DNA of 64,000 nucleotides from Kitasatospora paranensis (GCF_039544005.1 NZ_BAABKV010000001.1:4464001-4528000); one strand, 5' to 3'; shown: positions 33,070 through 42,027, numbered from the stretch's first letter. Program-made: numbers and translations. Notes: a model not told the origin generated them from the letters alone.

Positions 33070-34284
33070 ATGACAGAGCCCGCAGCCATCCTGGCCGACA
33101 CCGAACCAACCGGGGAGAAGGTCCGGACGAGCCTGGTCGAGGTCGTCGTCCCGGTCTACAACGAGGAGCACACGGTGGAGCGGTGCGTCCGCCGCCTGCA
33201 CGCCTACCTCGGCGAGACCTTCCCCTACCCGTACCGGATCACCATCGCCGACAACGCCTCCACCGACCGGACGTGGCAGGTCGCGTCTGCGCTCGCCGAC
33301 GAGATCGACCAGGTCACCGCCGTCCACCTGGACCTCAAGGGGCGCGGCAGGGCGCTGCGCCAGGTCTGGGGGAGCAGCGACGCCGACGTGGTCGCCTACA
33401 TGGACGTCGACCTCTCGACCGGGCTGGAGGCGTTCCTGCCGCTGGTCGCGCCGCTGCTGTCCGGCCACAGCGACCTCGCCATCGGCAGCCGGCTGCACCG
33501 CGGTTCGGCGGTCGTCCGCGGCCCCAAGCGGGAGTTCATCTCCCGCACCTACAACTTCCTGCTGCGGGCCACCATGGCGGCCAAGTTCTCGGACGCGCAG
33601 TGCGGCTTCAAGGCCGGCCGGGCCACGGTCGTCCGGCAGCTGCTGGCCGAGGTCGAGGACAACGCCTGGTTCTTCGACACCGAACTGCTGCTGCTCGCCG
33701 AGCACTCCGGTCTGCGCATCCACGAGGTGCCGGTCGACTGGGTGGACGACCCGGACAGCCGGGTGGACATCGTCCGCACCGCCGTCGACGACCTGAAGGG
33801 CATGGCCAGGGTGGCCCGCCGCTCGCTGGCCGGTGCGGCGCGGATCGAGGTCCCCGAGCGGGTCCGGGCGGCCCGGCTGGCGCCCGGGCTCGGCTGGCAG
33901 CTGGCCAGCTTCGCGGCGATCGGCACCCTCTCCACGCTCGCCTACGTGCTGCTCTACCTGGGGCTGCGGCAGGTCGGCCCGGCGATGCTCGCCAACTTCC
34001 TGGCGCTGGCGGCCACCGCGATCGTGAACACGGCCGCCAACCGGCGGTTCACCTTCGGTGTGACGGGCCGCCGGGACCTGCTCAAGCACCAGGTGGAGGG
34101 CGGTATCGCCTTCGTGGTCGGACTGGTGCTCAGCAGCGGTGCGATCGCCCTGCTGCACGCCGTGGAACCCGGCGCCGGGCACTCGGCCGAGCTGGTCGCG
34201 CTGGTCGGTGCCAACGCGCTCGCCACCCTGATCCGGTTCGTGCTGCTGCGGGTCTGGGTGTTCAACCCGCGACGCGGCCGCTGA
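33070..34284 (+). CDS. GT2 glycosyltransferase (DPM1-like) with GtrA-like membrane domain
   Basis: About 404 aa. The N-terminal GT2 domain (about 15-240) has VVVPVYNEEHTVE, IADNASTDRTW and the metal-binding DVDLS. The C-terminal part (about 265-400) has four membrane helices of the GtrA type. The fusion resembles dolichyl/polyprenyl-phosphate sugar synthases that both make and help flip a lipid-linked sugar. The start at ATG 33070 (MTEPAAIL) is preferred; a GTG at 33055 is possible. No Shine-Dalgarno sequence is apparent. The mannosyltransferase-like membrane protein at 40 kb could use such a donor, but they are not adjacent. Confidence 0.88.
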   Translation: MTEPAAILADTEPTGEKVRTSLVEVVVPVYNEEHTVERCVRRLHAYLGETFPYPYRITIADNASTDRTWQVASALADEIDQVTAVHLDLKGRGRALRQVWGSSDADVVAYMDVDLSTGLEAFLPLVAPLLSGHSDLAIGSRLHRGSAVVRGPKREFISRTYNFLLRATMAAKFSDAQCGFKAGRATVVRQLLAEVEDNAWFFDTELLLLAEHSGLRIHEVPVDWVDDPDSRVDIVRTAVDDLKGMARVARRSLAGAARIEVPERVRAARLAPGLGWQLASFAAIGTLSTLAYVLLYLGLRQVGPAMLANFLALAATAIVNTAANRRFTFGVTGRRDLLKHQVEGGIAFVVGLVLSSGAIALLHAVEPGAGHSAELVALVGANALATLIRFVLLRVWVFNPRRGR

Positions 34285-34335
34285 CCGCCCCGCGGCGCCG
34301 CCGTGCAGGCGGGCAGGTGCAGCACGGCCGAGGCC

Positions 34336-34376
34336 CCGGTGGCCCGCTCCCCCGCCCCCGGGGAGCGGGCCACCGG
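34336..34376. terminator. Bidirectional terminator
   Basis: A perfect 17-bp stem (CCGGTGGCCCGCTCCCC and complement) with a 7-nt loop between the convergent GT2 and paaN genes. Confidence 0.88.
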
Positions 34377-34390
34377 TACGTCCGGGCGGC

Positions 34391-36091
34391 TCAGGAGTGC
34401 CGGCGGACCTCGACCGTGCGGAACCGGTTGGCGACGAACGCGGCGTCGCAGTACGCGGAGTTGGCCGAGGGGTTGGCGCCGGTGCCGTGCAGGTCCGAGA
34501 AGGCGGACGTCTGGTTGACGTACACCCCGCCGGTCAGGTTCAGCGACAGCGAGACGCCGGCCTCCAGGCAGGCCTCGACGAGCGCGTCCTCGACCTCGGC
34601 CGCGACGGTGTAGCCGCCGACCGTCATCGCGCCGTGCTCGCGGGCGCTGCGCAGCAGCAGGTCGATCCCGGCCTCGGCGGACTCGACCGCGACGGCGAAG
34701 GCGATCGGGCCGAACAGCTCGCCCAGGAAGGTCGTGCGGTCGTCCGGCTTGTCCGCGTCCGCCTTGATCAGCGCGGGCGTGCGGATGGTGGCACCCGGGA
34801 ACTCGGCCGAGGCCACCGGGCGCGGCGCGAGCGCCAGCTCGCCGAACTCGCCGCCGGCCGCCTGGGCGGTGCGCTGCAGCACCCCGGGGTTGACCACGGC
34901 GCCGAGGATCGCGGCGGCCCGGTTGTCGTCGGAGAGCAGGCCCTCGACGGCGGCCGACAGGTCGGCCACGACCTCGTCGTAGGACTTCTCGCCGGCCTCG
35001 GTGGTGATGCCCGTCCGCGGGATGAGCAGGTTCTGCGGGGTGGTGCACATCTGGCCGCTGTACAGCGACAGCGAGAAGGCCAGGTTGTTGAGCATGCCGC
35101 GGTAGTCGTCGGTGGAGTCGATCAGCACCGTGTTGACGCCGGCCTTCTCGGTGTAGACGAGGGCCTGCCGGGCGTTCTCCTCCAGCCACTCGCCGAAGGC
35201 GGTCGAGCCGGTGTAGTCGATCACCTTGACCTCGTCGCGGACGGCGAGCACCTGCGCGGCGGTGCCACCCTCGTGCTCGGCGGCCAGGCAGACCAGGTTG
35301 GGGTCGAAGCCGGCGTCGGCGAGCACCTCGCGGGCGACCCGGACGGTCAGCGCGAGCGGCAGCACGGCCCGCGGGTGCGGCTTGACCACCACGCCGTTGC
35401 CGGTGGCCAGCGAGGCGAACAGGCCCGGGTAGCCGTTCCAGGTCGGGAAGGTGTTGCAGCCGATCAGCAGCGCGGTGCCGCGCGGCACCACGGTGAACTC
35501 CTTCACCATCGACAGCGGGTCGCGCTTGCCCTGCGGCTTCGTCCACTGCGCGCTCTGCGGCAGCCGGGTCTGCTCGGCGTACGCGTAGGCGACCGCCTCC
35601 AGTCCGCGGTCCTGGGCGTGCGGGCCGCCGGCCTGGAAGGCCATGCCGAACGCCTGGCCGGTGGTGTGCATCACCGCGTGGCCGAACTCGTGGGAGCGGG
35701 CGTTGATCCGGGCCAGGATCTCCAGGCAGACCGCCGCGCGGGCGGCCGGACCGGCCGCGGCCCAGACCGGGCGGGCCGCCTCCACGGCGGCGATCAGCGC
35801 CTCCGGCTCGGCGTGCGGGTAGCTGACGCCCAGCTCGATGCCGTACGGGGACGCCTCGCCGCTCACCAGGTCGCCGGTGCCCGGCTGGCCGTCGACCGCG
35901 AAGACGGTGCCGAGCAGCGCGTCGAAGGCGGCCTTGCCGTCCTCGGCGCCGGTCTCGCCGTACGCCTTCGGGAACTCGGGGTAGGGCGACCAGTAGTCAC
36001 GCTCGGCGATCGCGCGGAGGGCGCGGTCGAGGGTCTCCTGGTGGCGTTCGATCAGATCGGCGACCGACGGGGCGGGGGTCGCAGCAGCCAT
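34391..36091 (-). CDS. paaN: Phenylacetic acid degradation protein PaaN (aldehyde dehydrogenase family)
   Basis: 566 aa aldehyde-dehydrogenase-fold protein. The ALDH signatures are visible: NTFPTWNGYP near the cofactor site, KPHPRAVLPL, DYTGSTAFG, the general-base region, and SGQMCTTPQN with the catalytic Cys. This is the longer, stand-alone PaaN type of actinobacteria, which acts on ring-cleavage aldehyde intermediates of phenylacetyl-CoA degradation. The start ATG (MAAATPAPSV) has GAGGAG upstream. Other paa genes (paaABCDE) are not in the window. A PaaR-type palindrome sits exactly between its -35 and -10 hexamers, which suggests repression relieved by phenylacetyl-CoA. Confidence 0.88.
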   Translation of the reverse strand: MAAATPAPSVADLIERHQETLDRALRAIAERDYWSPYPEFPKAYGETGAEDGKAAFDALLGTVFAVDGQPGTGDLVSGEASPYGIELGVSYPHAEPEALIAAVEAARPVWAAAGPAARAAVCLEILARINARSHEFGHAVMHTTGQAFGMAFQAGGPHAQDRGLEAVAYAYAEQTRLPQSAQWTKPQGKRDPLSMVKEFTVVPRGTALLIGCNTFPTWNGYPGLFASLATGNGVVVKPHPRAVLPLALTVRVAREVLADAGFDPNLVCLAAEHEGGTAAQVLAVRDEVKVIDYTGSTAFGEWLEENARQALVYTEKAGVNTVLIDSTDDYRGMLNNLAFSLSLYSGQMCTTPQNLLIPRTGITTEAGEKSYDEVVADLSAAVEGLLSDDNRAAAILGAVVNPGVLQRTAQAAGGEFGELALAPRPVASAEFPGATIRTPALIKADADKPDDRTTFLGELFGPIAFAVAVESAEAGIDLLLRSAREHGAMTVGGYTVAAEVEDALVEACLEAGVSLSLNLTGGVYVNQTSAFSDLHGTGANPSANSAYCDAAFVANRFRTVEVRRHS

Positions 36092-36128
36092 GGTGCGCTC
36101 CTCAGAGGGGCGGGCGGGAACACACCTC

Positions 36129-36156
36129 AGAGTAACCGAACGATCGGTCGGGGCAA
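36129..36156 (-). promoter_or_regulatory. paaN promoter with PaaR-type operator
   Basis: On the minus strand, -35 TTGCCC (36151-36156), a 16-nt spacer and -10 TACTCT (36129-36134). The spacer holds the palindrome ACCGAACGATCGGT (36135-36148), which fits the core ACCGNNCGNNCGGT known for the TetR-family repressor PaaR in corynebacteria (recalled from the literature). A nearly identical sequence lies upstream of the bkd operon at 42594. Confidence 0.7.
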
Positions 36157-36236
36157 GACCCTCCGGCCATGATTGTCCGGCGGTGTGAGAGCATCGGCGG
36201 CACCGCAGGGGGCGGCGTCTCGGGGGAGGGGCGGGC

Positions 36237-36824
36237 GTGTCGATCGAACTGCCGGACGAACTGGTCTGGGTGATGAACCTGCTGGGCCTGAACTGGCCCG
36301 ACGTGGACGAGGACGAGATGCGGGAGTGGGCGTCGCACGTCCGCGAGTTCGCAGCCGGCCTCCAGGAGGCCCACGACGACACCCACGGTGTCCTCCAGGG
36401 CCTGGGCGACGCCTACCAGGGCGCCTCCTACGAGGCCCTGGTGGAGCGCTGGGGTCGGGCCTCCTCGGAGCACATGACCGTCCTGGTCGACTACTGCGGG
36501 GTGCTCGCCACCGGCCTGGAGATCGCGGCGGTCGGCATCGTGGCGGCCAAGGGCGCGGTGATCGCCGAGCTGATCGCGATGGCGGCCGAGTTCGCCGCAG
36601 AACAGGCCGCGGCCGTCGCCACCCTCGGGCTGGCCGAGGCGGCCAACGTGGTCATCATCGAGGCCGGCAAGCGGATCGTGAACGCCATCCTCGACCAGAT
36701 CGAGCAGGAGATCATCGGCCAACTGGTGTCCATGGCGATCGAGCCCTTCCAGGCCGCGATCGAGCAGGCCGTCTCGGGTCTGGTCTTCGAGGGCGTCGAG
36801 GCGGCCCTCGGCGGTGCGGCATGA
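36237..36824 (+). CDS. WXG100-like N-terminal-domain protein (CpnT/ESX type)
   Basis: 195 aa, all-alpha, starting at GTG (SIELPDELVWVMNLLGLNWP). It resembles the N-terminal domain of CpnT-like and other WXG100-type proteins: a four-helix pattern with LGDAYQGASYEALVERWG in place of WXG, and long hydrophobic helices (AAVGIVAAKGAVIAELIAMA). Such domains deliver fused or separately encoded toxins through type VII or related secretion. The stop overlaps the next start in an ATGA arrangement, so it is coupled to the toxin-like gene. It is a separate gene here rather than fused to the toxin. Confidence 0.75.
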   Translation: MSIELPDELVWVMNLLGLNWPDVDEDEMREWASHVREFAAGLQEAHDDTHGVLQGLGDAYQGASYEALVERWGRASSEHMTVLVDYCGVLATGLEIAAVGIVAAKGAVIAELIAMAAEFAAEQAAAVATLGLAEAANVVIIEAGKRIVNAILDQIEQEIIGQLVSMAIEPFQAAIEQAVSGLVFEGVEAALGGAA

Positions 36825-37816
36825 GCGACGGCTTCCGCGCCCATCCGGAAAGCATCGGTGAAGCAGCCAAGAGGATGCACGAACACGCGGACCGGGTCGA
36901 GGCGCACTCCCGGAAACTCGATGCCCGGACCCGGGGCCGTGCGCTGGGGCAGGGGCCGTTGGGCCGGGCCGTCGAGAAGTCCGTGCGGCCGGTCATCGAC
37001 TCGATGATCACCGACATGTCGAAAGCGATGGCCAAGGGCCACCGCTCGCTCGGCCAGGGCCTGGAGATCACCAGGAAAAACCTCGACGAGGCGGAGCGGG
37101 CCGTTCAGAAGGGCCTGCGGGAGAGCGGTTCCTCCCTGGGTGAACACGGGGTCGACCTGAGTCCGGGCCAGTCCGTCCCCGGGCGCCAAGGGCTGCGCGA
37201 GCTGTACGGGCGGCGGTTGGAGCAGCGGGTGGACGACCTGGCCGGCCAGGGCCATGCGGTCGGGCGCCATCTCAGGGTCACGGACCAGCAGCTCAAGGAT
37301 CGTCTGGGCGTGCCGGTCATGCAGGGGCCGAGCGCTGCGCCGTACGTCGCGAAGAACCCCAAGAGCGGCTATGTGGTTTCCACCAACAAGATCGACCCCC
37401 TGCACGGCCCCGACGCCAGGACGCGGCTTCCCGAACCCGACCGCTACTACGATGCGGAGAAGGCACCGAACAAGCACGTCTGCGGCAGCCACGCCACCGC
37501 CTTCTCGGACAGCGAGTCCTTCGTGATGGCAGAGGAGTACGCCCGTCGCCAACTCGATCCGACGAATCCCGGACAGCAGTCGGTGGAGTTCAGTCCCAGC
37601 GATGCCTGGGGCCCCGGTGGCCATCTGGGGCGGATGAAGGGTTATTTCATCGACCCGGACACTCCGCTCGCCCACGACGGTTCCGTGAACTACCGCGCCG
37701 ACGACTTCAGGGGCGCGACGATCAAGGCATACTACGAGCCGGATGGAATGGGCGGGCACAGGCTGCATACGATGTTCCCGGAGCCGCAGACAAAGCACAA
37801 CAGGTCGCGGCACTGA
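36821..37816 (+). CDS. Putative polymorphic toxin with novel C-terminal domain
   Basis: 331 aa from ATG (MSDGFRAHPESIGEAA). The N-terminal 140 residues are helical, with the heptad-like spacing of WXG100/ESX-type delivery regions (ESIGEAAKRMHEHADRVE). A Gly/Arg-rich middle leads to a C-terminal domain (about 180-331) that I do not recognise. Its marked residues include CGSHATAFSDSES (Cys221), AEEYARRQLD, a GYFIDPDTPLAHDG segment and VNYRADDFRGATIKAYYEP. Parts of it resemble the first module of the two downstream genes (GPWATRFDSEEALVRADD and GIDPEQPYTADGEINYVRGDFF). Architecture and position suggest a secreted toxin whose tail is the effector. A likeness to ADP-ribosyltransferase folds was considered but not established. 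Enzymatic activity is unknown. Confidence 0.65.
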   Translation: MSDGFRAHPESIGEAAKRMHEHADRVEAHSRKLDARTRGRALGQGPLGRAVEKSVRPVIDSMITDMSKAMAKGHRSLGQGLEITRKNLDEAERAVQKGLRESGSSLGEHGVDLSPGQSVPGRQGLRELYGRRLEQRVDDLAGQGHAVGRHLRVTDQQLKDRLGVPVMQGPSAAPYVAKNPKSGYVVSTNKIDPLHGPDARTRLPEPDRYYDAEKAPNKHVCGSHATAFSDSESFVMAEEYARRQLDPTNPGQQSVEFSPSDAWGPGGHLGRMKGYFIDPDTPLAHDGSVNYRADDFRGATIKAYYEPDGMGGHRLHTMFPEPQTKHNRSRH

Positions 37817-37862
37817 ATGATCGAGAATATTCCCTTCGTTGATGAATGGTGAGTTGTACGAC

Positions 37863-38183
37863 ATGGCGTGGACGGCCTGGGACATTCCGGGGTGGCATGA
37901 CGATCCTGATCTTCGGAATTTCTACAAGCACTCCCTGCATCCGGAGATGATCGCCGACATTGCGCTCTGCAGGCCTGCTGCCGTCGACGGCAGCGACCAT
38001 GCCCGCCGCCTTCGGGAAAGCCTGGAGTATCTCCTTGCGGAACGGCCGGCCGATGTGGGCTCCTGGTGGAGTCTGACCAGGTTCACATTCCTGACCGAGG
38101 AAAACCTCTACGGTTATCTTCGGGAGCTCCACTCCTACTTCTACGGTGACCGGGCCGATCCGCCCCCTGCGCCCGAGTACTGA
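37863..38183 (+). CDS. Small immunity-like protein (single module)
   Basis: About 106 aa. The start is uncertain: ATG 37863 (MAWTAWDIPGW) has a GGTGAG upstream; ATG 37842 would add 7 residues. The whole protein is one helical module ending in LLAERPADVGSWWSLTRF, LTEENLYGYLRELHSYF. The same module occurs at the C-terminus of the next gene and at both ends of the third gene. Its position directly after the toxin-like gene makes immunity the natural guess. G+C content here is lower than in neighbours (for example TTCGGAATTTCTACAAGC), which hints at recent acquisition. Confidence 0.6.
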   Translation: MAWTAWDIPGWHDDPDLRNFYKHSLHPEMIADIALCRPAAVDGSDHARRLRESLEYLLAERPADVGSWWSLTRFTFLTEENLYGYLRELHSYFYGDRADPPPAPEY

Positions 38184-38219
38184 CCGGTTCACAGCGCCCA
38201 CGACAAGGAACCAAGCACC

Positions 38220-38930
38220 ATGCCACTGCGTGACGAACTTCCCCCTCGCACCGGGCCGTGGGCCACCCGTTTCGACTCCGAGGAGGCGCTCGTCCGGGCG
38301 GACGACGCGCTGCGGGCGGCCGCCCTCCGGGGGCACGACCTGGCGCCGGTCCTCTCGTTCGAGGAGGTCTACGGCCCCGACATGCTGGTGCGGGCGGCGC
38401 AGGCCACCGCGATCGGCATCGATCCCGAGCAGCCGTACACGGCCGACGGCGAGATCAACTACGTCCGCGGGGACTTCTTCACCGAGGCACTGGCCTACGG
38501 CGTGTACCGCCCGGCGGACGGGGTCGGTCCGAACGGGCCGGCGGACGGCGAGCAGTTGTGGAACACCACGCTCTACCCGTACCCGGGCGGGGCCGTCGAC
38601 CCCACCACCGTCCCGCTGGCCGAACTCGGCCTCGACGTCCCGGGCGTGGACCGGCGGTTCGTGCACTTCTGCGCGGCCGTGCTCGGGGTCGAGGCGGTGG
38701 ACGATCTCGGCGAGCTGCAGGCCAACTTCGCGGGGGCCTGGCCCGACTACCGGGAGACGATCCGGGCCGGGCTGCTGCACGTCGTGCAGCACCGCCCGAT
38801 CACCGTCGAGCAGTGGTACGCCCTGACGTACGTCGCCTTCCCGGACCAGCAGGAGCTGACGCAGTACCTGGCCCAGGTCTACGCCTTCCTGTTCGACGGC
38901 TTCCCGGCGATGCCGGTCGCGCCGAACTGA
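38220..38930 (+). CDS. Two-module protein: toxin-like domain plus immunity-like module
   Basis: 236 aa from ATG (MPLRDELPPRTGPW). Residues about 10-115 resemble the tail of the upstream toxin: GPWATRFDSEEALVRADD pairs with the toxin's GSHATAFSDSESFVMAEE, and GIDPEQPYTADGEINYVRG pairs with its YFIDPDTPLAHDGSVNYRA. A linker VDPTTVPLAELGLDVPGVD is followed by an immunity-like module (about 165-232) with VQHRPITVEQWYALTY and QELTQYLAQVYAFLF. No catalytic motif is recognisable. It may be an immunity protein that mimics its toxin or a degenerate toxin-immunity fusion. Confidence 0.6.
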   Translation: MPLRDELPPRTGPWATRFDSEEALVRADDALRAAALRGHDLAPVLSFEEVYGPDMLVRAAQATAIGIDPEQPYTADGEINYVRGDFFTEALAYGVYRPADGVGPNGPADGEQLWNTTLYPYPGGAVDPTTVPLAELGLDVPGVDRRFVHFCAAVLGVEAVDDLGELQANFAGAWPDYRETIRAGLLHVVQHRPITVEQWYALTYVAFPDQQELTQYLAQVYAFLFDGFPAMPVAPN

Positions 38931-38939
38931 GGGCGCGGG

Positions 38940-39994
38940 ATGTCCGACGCCGCGGTGCCCGTCCCCGGCTGGGCCGAGAGCCCGCAGGTCCGGTACTTCT
39001 TCACCTGGCTGATGAGTCCCTCGGGGATGGCGGAGGCGGCGGCGTACCGGGCGGCGGCGGACGACGGGACCGAGGGCGCCACGCGGCTTCGCGCGACCCT
39101 GGAGCGGCTGCTTGCCGAGCGACCGCTCTCGACCACGGACTGGCTGCGGTTGACCGGTTATCAGTTCTACGGCGAGGACGAGCTGTACGGCTTCCTGACG
39201 GAGGTCTTCGCCCACTACTACGAAGGCGCCGCCCGGCCCCGGCTGCCCGATCCGGACCGCTGGCCGCCGGCGGAGTTCTGGGGGCCGCCACTGCCCGGGC
39301 GGGAGCCTCCGGAGCTGCCGGAGCTGTGCGACCAGCCGCTGCCGTGGTTCGGCCCGTGGTACGCCGAGTACGCCTCGGACCGTGCGTCGCAGCGGGCCGC
39401 GGTGGCGCTCAGGCCGGCCGCCGTGGCGGGCCGCGACCTCGCTCCCGTCCTGCGTTTCGAGACGGTGTACGGGCCGGGGAGGCCGCGCTGGGGCAGGCGA
39501 CGGCGCGCAGCGTGCGGCCCGTCGGGCCGCCGGCCGCGGACGGGGCGTTCACGTTCGAGTCGGCGGTGATGGACGCGGGCGCGCTGGCCTTCGCGGTCTT
39601 CGGCCCCGCCGACGGCGTCCCGGCGGCAGGCCCGCGCCGACCGGGGCAGCTGGTGAGCGCTCTGGAGTGGGCGGCCCCGCGGCCCGTGATCGACCCGACC
39701 ACGGTGCCGCTCGCCGAGCTGGGGCTGGACGTGCCCGGGGTGGACCGGCGGTTCGTGCACTTCTGCGCGGGCTGGCTGAGCGCGAACGCCTCCGACGAGT
39801 TCTGGGAGCTGGGCCGGAGCTTCCACCTCGCCTGGCCGGACTACCGGGCCACGGTCCGCACGGGACTCCGGCACCTCGTCGAACACCGCCCGCTCGACGT
39901 CGACCGGTGGCACGACCTGACCGGAGTCGTGTTCCGGGACGCGCACGAGCTGTCCCACTACCTGGCCGACGTCCGCGCCTACCTGGGCGACTGA
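38940..39994 (+). CDS. Three-module paralogue: immunity-like, toxin-like, immunity-like; frame broken at 39476-39479
   Basis: About 351 aa from ATG (MSDAAVPVPGWAESP). The N-terminal module (about 18-95) matches the single-module gene (LLAERPLSTTDWLRLTGYQF, ELYGFLTEVFAHYYEG). The middle (about 135-265) matches the toxin-like module of the previous gene. The C-terminal module (about 285-350) again has the RPLDVDRWHDLTGVVF pattern. The frame is broken in a G4 run at 39476-39479; one added G joins FETVYGPGEAALGQATA. The linker VDPTTVPLAELGLDVPGVD-RRFVHFC is nearly identical to that of the previous gene, so the two arose by recent duplication. Confidence 0.6.
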
Positions 39995-40006
39995 GGCCCG
40001 CCTCCG

Positions 40007-41272
40007 TTACGGGATGCCCAGTTCGAAGACGACGTAGCCCGCGTACCAGCCGGAGGCGATCGCGGCGACGCCGAGGACGGCGCCTAGGACGGGCAGGGAG
40101 AGCCGTCGCAGGCCGAGGGCGACCGGGACGGTCAGCGGGAAGAGCGGGAAGACGAAGCGGGAGAGGGTGCCGAACATCTGCTGGCTGCCGAGGGTCAGCA
40201 CGAGCGAGCCCACGGTGTAGACGACCAGCACGAGCGGCGGGCGCCGGGCGAGGAACGGCACCAGCAGGCAGGGCAGCGCGAACAGCACCAGGACGGCGAC
40301 CAGGTCCTCGGTCGGGTACGGGTAGAGGTAGTTGGTCTCGCCGATGAGGATGTTGGAGACGGCCGTCCAGGTGTAGTGGCCCCAGTCGAAGAAGTGCAGC
40401 CAGCCACCGCGTTGCAGGGTGAGGTAGCCGTCCCAGTGGCCCATCTGCCAGCCGACCCAGCCGATGTAGCCGAAGAAGGCGAGCGGCGGCAGGACGATCG
40501 CCGCGAGCGGGCCGGCCACGCCGTCCCGGCGGCGGTACAGCGCCACCATGGCGGCCAGGGCCACGCCCGCGATGAGCGTCATCGAGGTGGGGCGGCTGAG
40601 GCCGGCGACGAAGGCGACCAGGGCGGCACTCGACCACTGCCGGGTGATGGTGAAGTAGGCGGCCCATGCCGCGAGCGCCACGAACAGCGACTCCGAGTAG
40701 ACCGCCCAGGCCATGCCGGCGCCGGGGAAGACGCCCCAGACGGCCGCGGCGATCACCCCGGTGCGGTGCCCGCCGAGGTGGGCCGCCACCGCGTAGATCC
40801 CGGCGGCGGCGACGAACGACGACAGGACGGAGACGAGCATGCCCGCGCCGTAGCTGCCGAGGCCGGTGGCGTCGGACACCAGCCGGATCAGGCCCGGGTA
40901 GAGCGGGAAGAACGCGGAGGAGTTCTGCTGGATGGTGAAGAAGCCGCCGGTGTCCGGCAGCAGCTTCGGGTCGTAGCCGACCTGGGCGACGTTCTGGTAC
41001 CACCAGCCGTCCCAGCTGCCGAGCACGTCCCACGGGTGGGCGCCGCCGCCGAACCGGGGGTTCTGGGTGCGGAACTTCCCCGAGGAGTCCAGCAGCAGCA
41101 TGAAGAACGAGAAGCCGATCAGCCGGACGGCCCCGAAGAGCGCGATCGCCGGGCCGAACCGGCGGGCGGCGGACCGCAGGGCACTGCCGAGCGGCTCCGC
41201 CTCCCGCGGCGGCAGGCCGTCGTCGGTGGCCGGCCTCTGCCGGGGCAGCTCCGTGTCGGATATCGCGCTCAT
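40007..41272 (-). CDS. Mannosyltransferase-like (PIG-V type, GT-C) integral membrane protein
   Basis: 421 aa with about ten membrane helices. The GT-C-type acidic loop near the N-terminus is SWDGWWYQNVAQVGYD, and FFPLYPGLIRLV and YSESLFVALAAWAAYF are typical of the GPI mannosyltransferase 2 (PIG-V)-like bacterial family. It should transfer a sugar from a polyprenyl-phosphate donor to an extracellular acceptor; protein or lipid acceptor is unknown. The start ATG (MSAISDTELPRQ) has GGAGAAGG upstream. It is convergent with the last gene of the toxin locus (12 nt gap) and divergent from the TetR gene. Confidence 0.85.
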   Translation of the reverse strand: MSAISDTELPRQRPATDDGLPPREAEPLGSALRSAARRFGPAIALFGAVRLIGFSFFMLLLDSSGKFRTQNPRFGGGAHPWDVLGSWDGWWYQNVAQVGYDPKLLPDTGGFFTIQQNSSAFFPLYPGLIRLVSDATGLGSYGAGMLVSVLSSFVAAAGIYAVAAHLGGHRTGVIAAAVWGVFPGAGMAWAVYSESLFVALAAWAAYFTITRQWSSAALVAFVAGLSRPTSMTLIAGVALAAMVALYRRRDGVAGPLAAIVLPPLAFFGYIGWVGWQMGHWDGYLTLQRGGWLHFFDWGHYTWTAVSNILIGETNYLYPYPTEDLVAVLVLFALPCLLVPFLARRPPLVLVVYTVGSLVLTLGSQQMFGTLSRFVFPLFPLTVPVALGLRRLSLPVLGAVLGVAAIASGWYAGYVVFELGIP

Positions 41273-41413
41273 GGGCGTCGGGCCTTCTCCGTAGCGGGTC
41301 ACCCGCCGCATGCGGGTGGCGCGCGGATTCTATCGTCCGGCCTTTCGACAGGTGGAGACCTCTGTCCGGCCCCGGAGGGTCGCGGCGGCCGCCCGCCGGG
41401 GATACTCGTCCGT

Positions 41414-42000
41414 ATGGCCGAGAACACCACCCGCACCGCCTACACCGCCGACACGCTCCTCGCCGTGACGGTCGGGGTCTTCAACGAGCGCGGGTACGAC
41501 GGCACCTCGATGGAGGACCTGTCGCGGGCCGCCGGGATCTCCAAGTCCTCGATCTACCACCACGTCCGGGGCAAGGAGGAGCTGCTGCGGCTGGCGGTCG
41601 GACGGGCCCTGGACGCGCTGTTCGGGATCCTGGACGAGCCGGCGGCCGTCTCCGGCCGGCCGGTGGACCGGCTGGAGCACGTGGTGCGCCGCACGGCGGA
41701 GGTGCTGCTGGCGGAGCTGCCGTACGTGACGCTGCTGCTGCGGGTGCGGGGCAACACCGCCACCGAGCTGTGGGCGCTGGACCGGCGCCGGGACTTCGAC
41801 CACCGGGTGGCCGAGCTGCTGCGGGCCGCCGTCGCGGCGGGGAGCTGCGCTCGGACGTCGAGCCGCGGCTCGCCACCCGGCTCCTCTTCGGCATGATCAA
41901 CTCGATCGTCGAGTGGTACCGCCCGGGCAGCAAGGGGACGGACGGCGTTGCCGAGGCCGTCGCCCAGCTCGCCTTCGACGGCCTGCGCGCCCGGCCGTAG
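41414..42000 (+). CDS. TetR-family regulator, PaaR-like candidate; frame broken at 41839-41842
   Basis: About 195 aa from ATG (MAENTTRTAYTADTL). The TetR HTH is clear (VFNERGYDGTSMEDLSRAAG, SKSSIYHHVRGKEELL). The C-terminal ligand domain ends with RLLFGMINSIVEWYRPGS, typical of acyl-CoA-responsive TetR regulators. The frame breaks in a G4 run at 41839-41842; one added G restores AVAAGELRSDVEPRLATRL. The gene is convergent with bkdR and close to bkd and paaN, both of which carry a PaaR-type palindrome, so it is my first candidate for the regulator of those sites. The start could be leaderless (a GATACT hexamer lies 7 nt upstream). Confidence 0.82.
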
Positions 42001-42027
42001 CCGCGTGACCGGTCGTCGCGGCGCGCG

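Noticed and set aside
36821..37816. Assignment of the toxin tail as an ADP-ribosyltransferase
   Set aside because: SHATAF followed by a helical AEEYARR segment looks superficially similar, but no convincing R-S-E or H-Y-E catalytic set could be placed.
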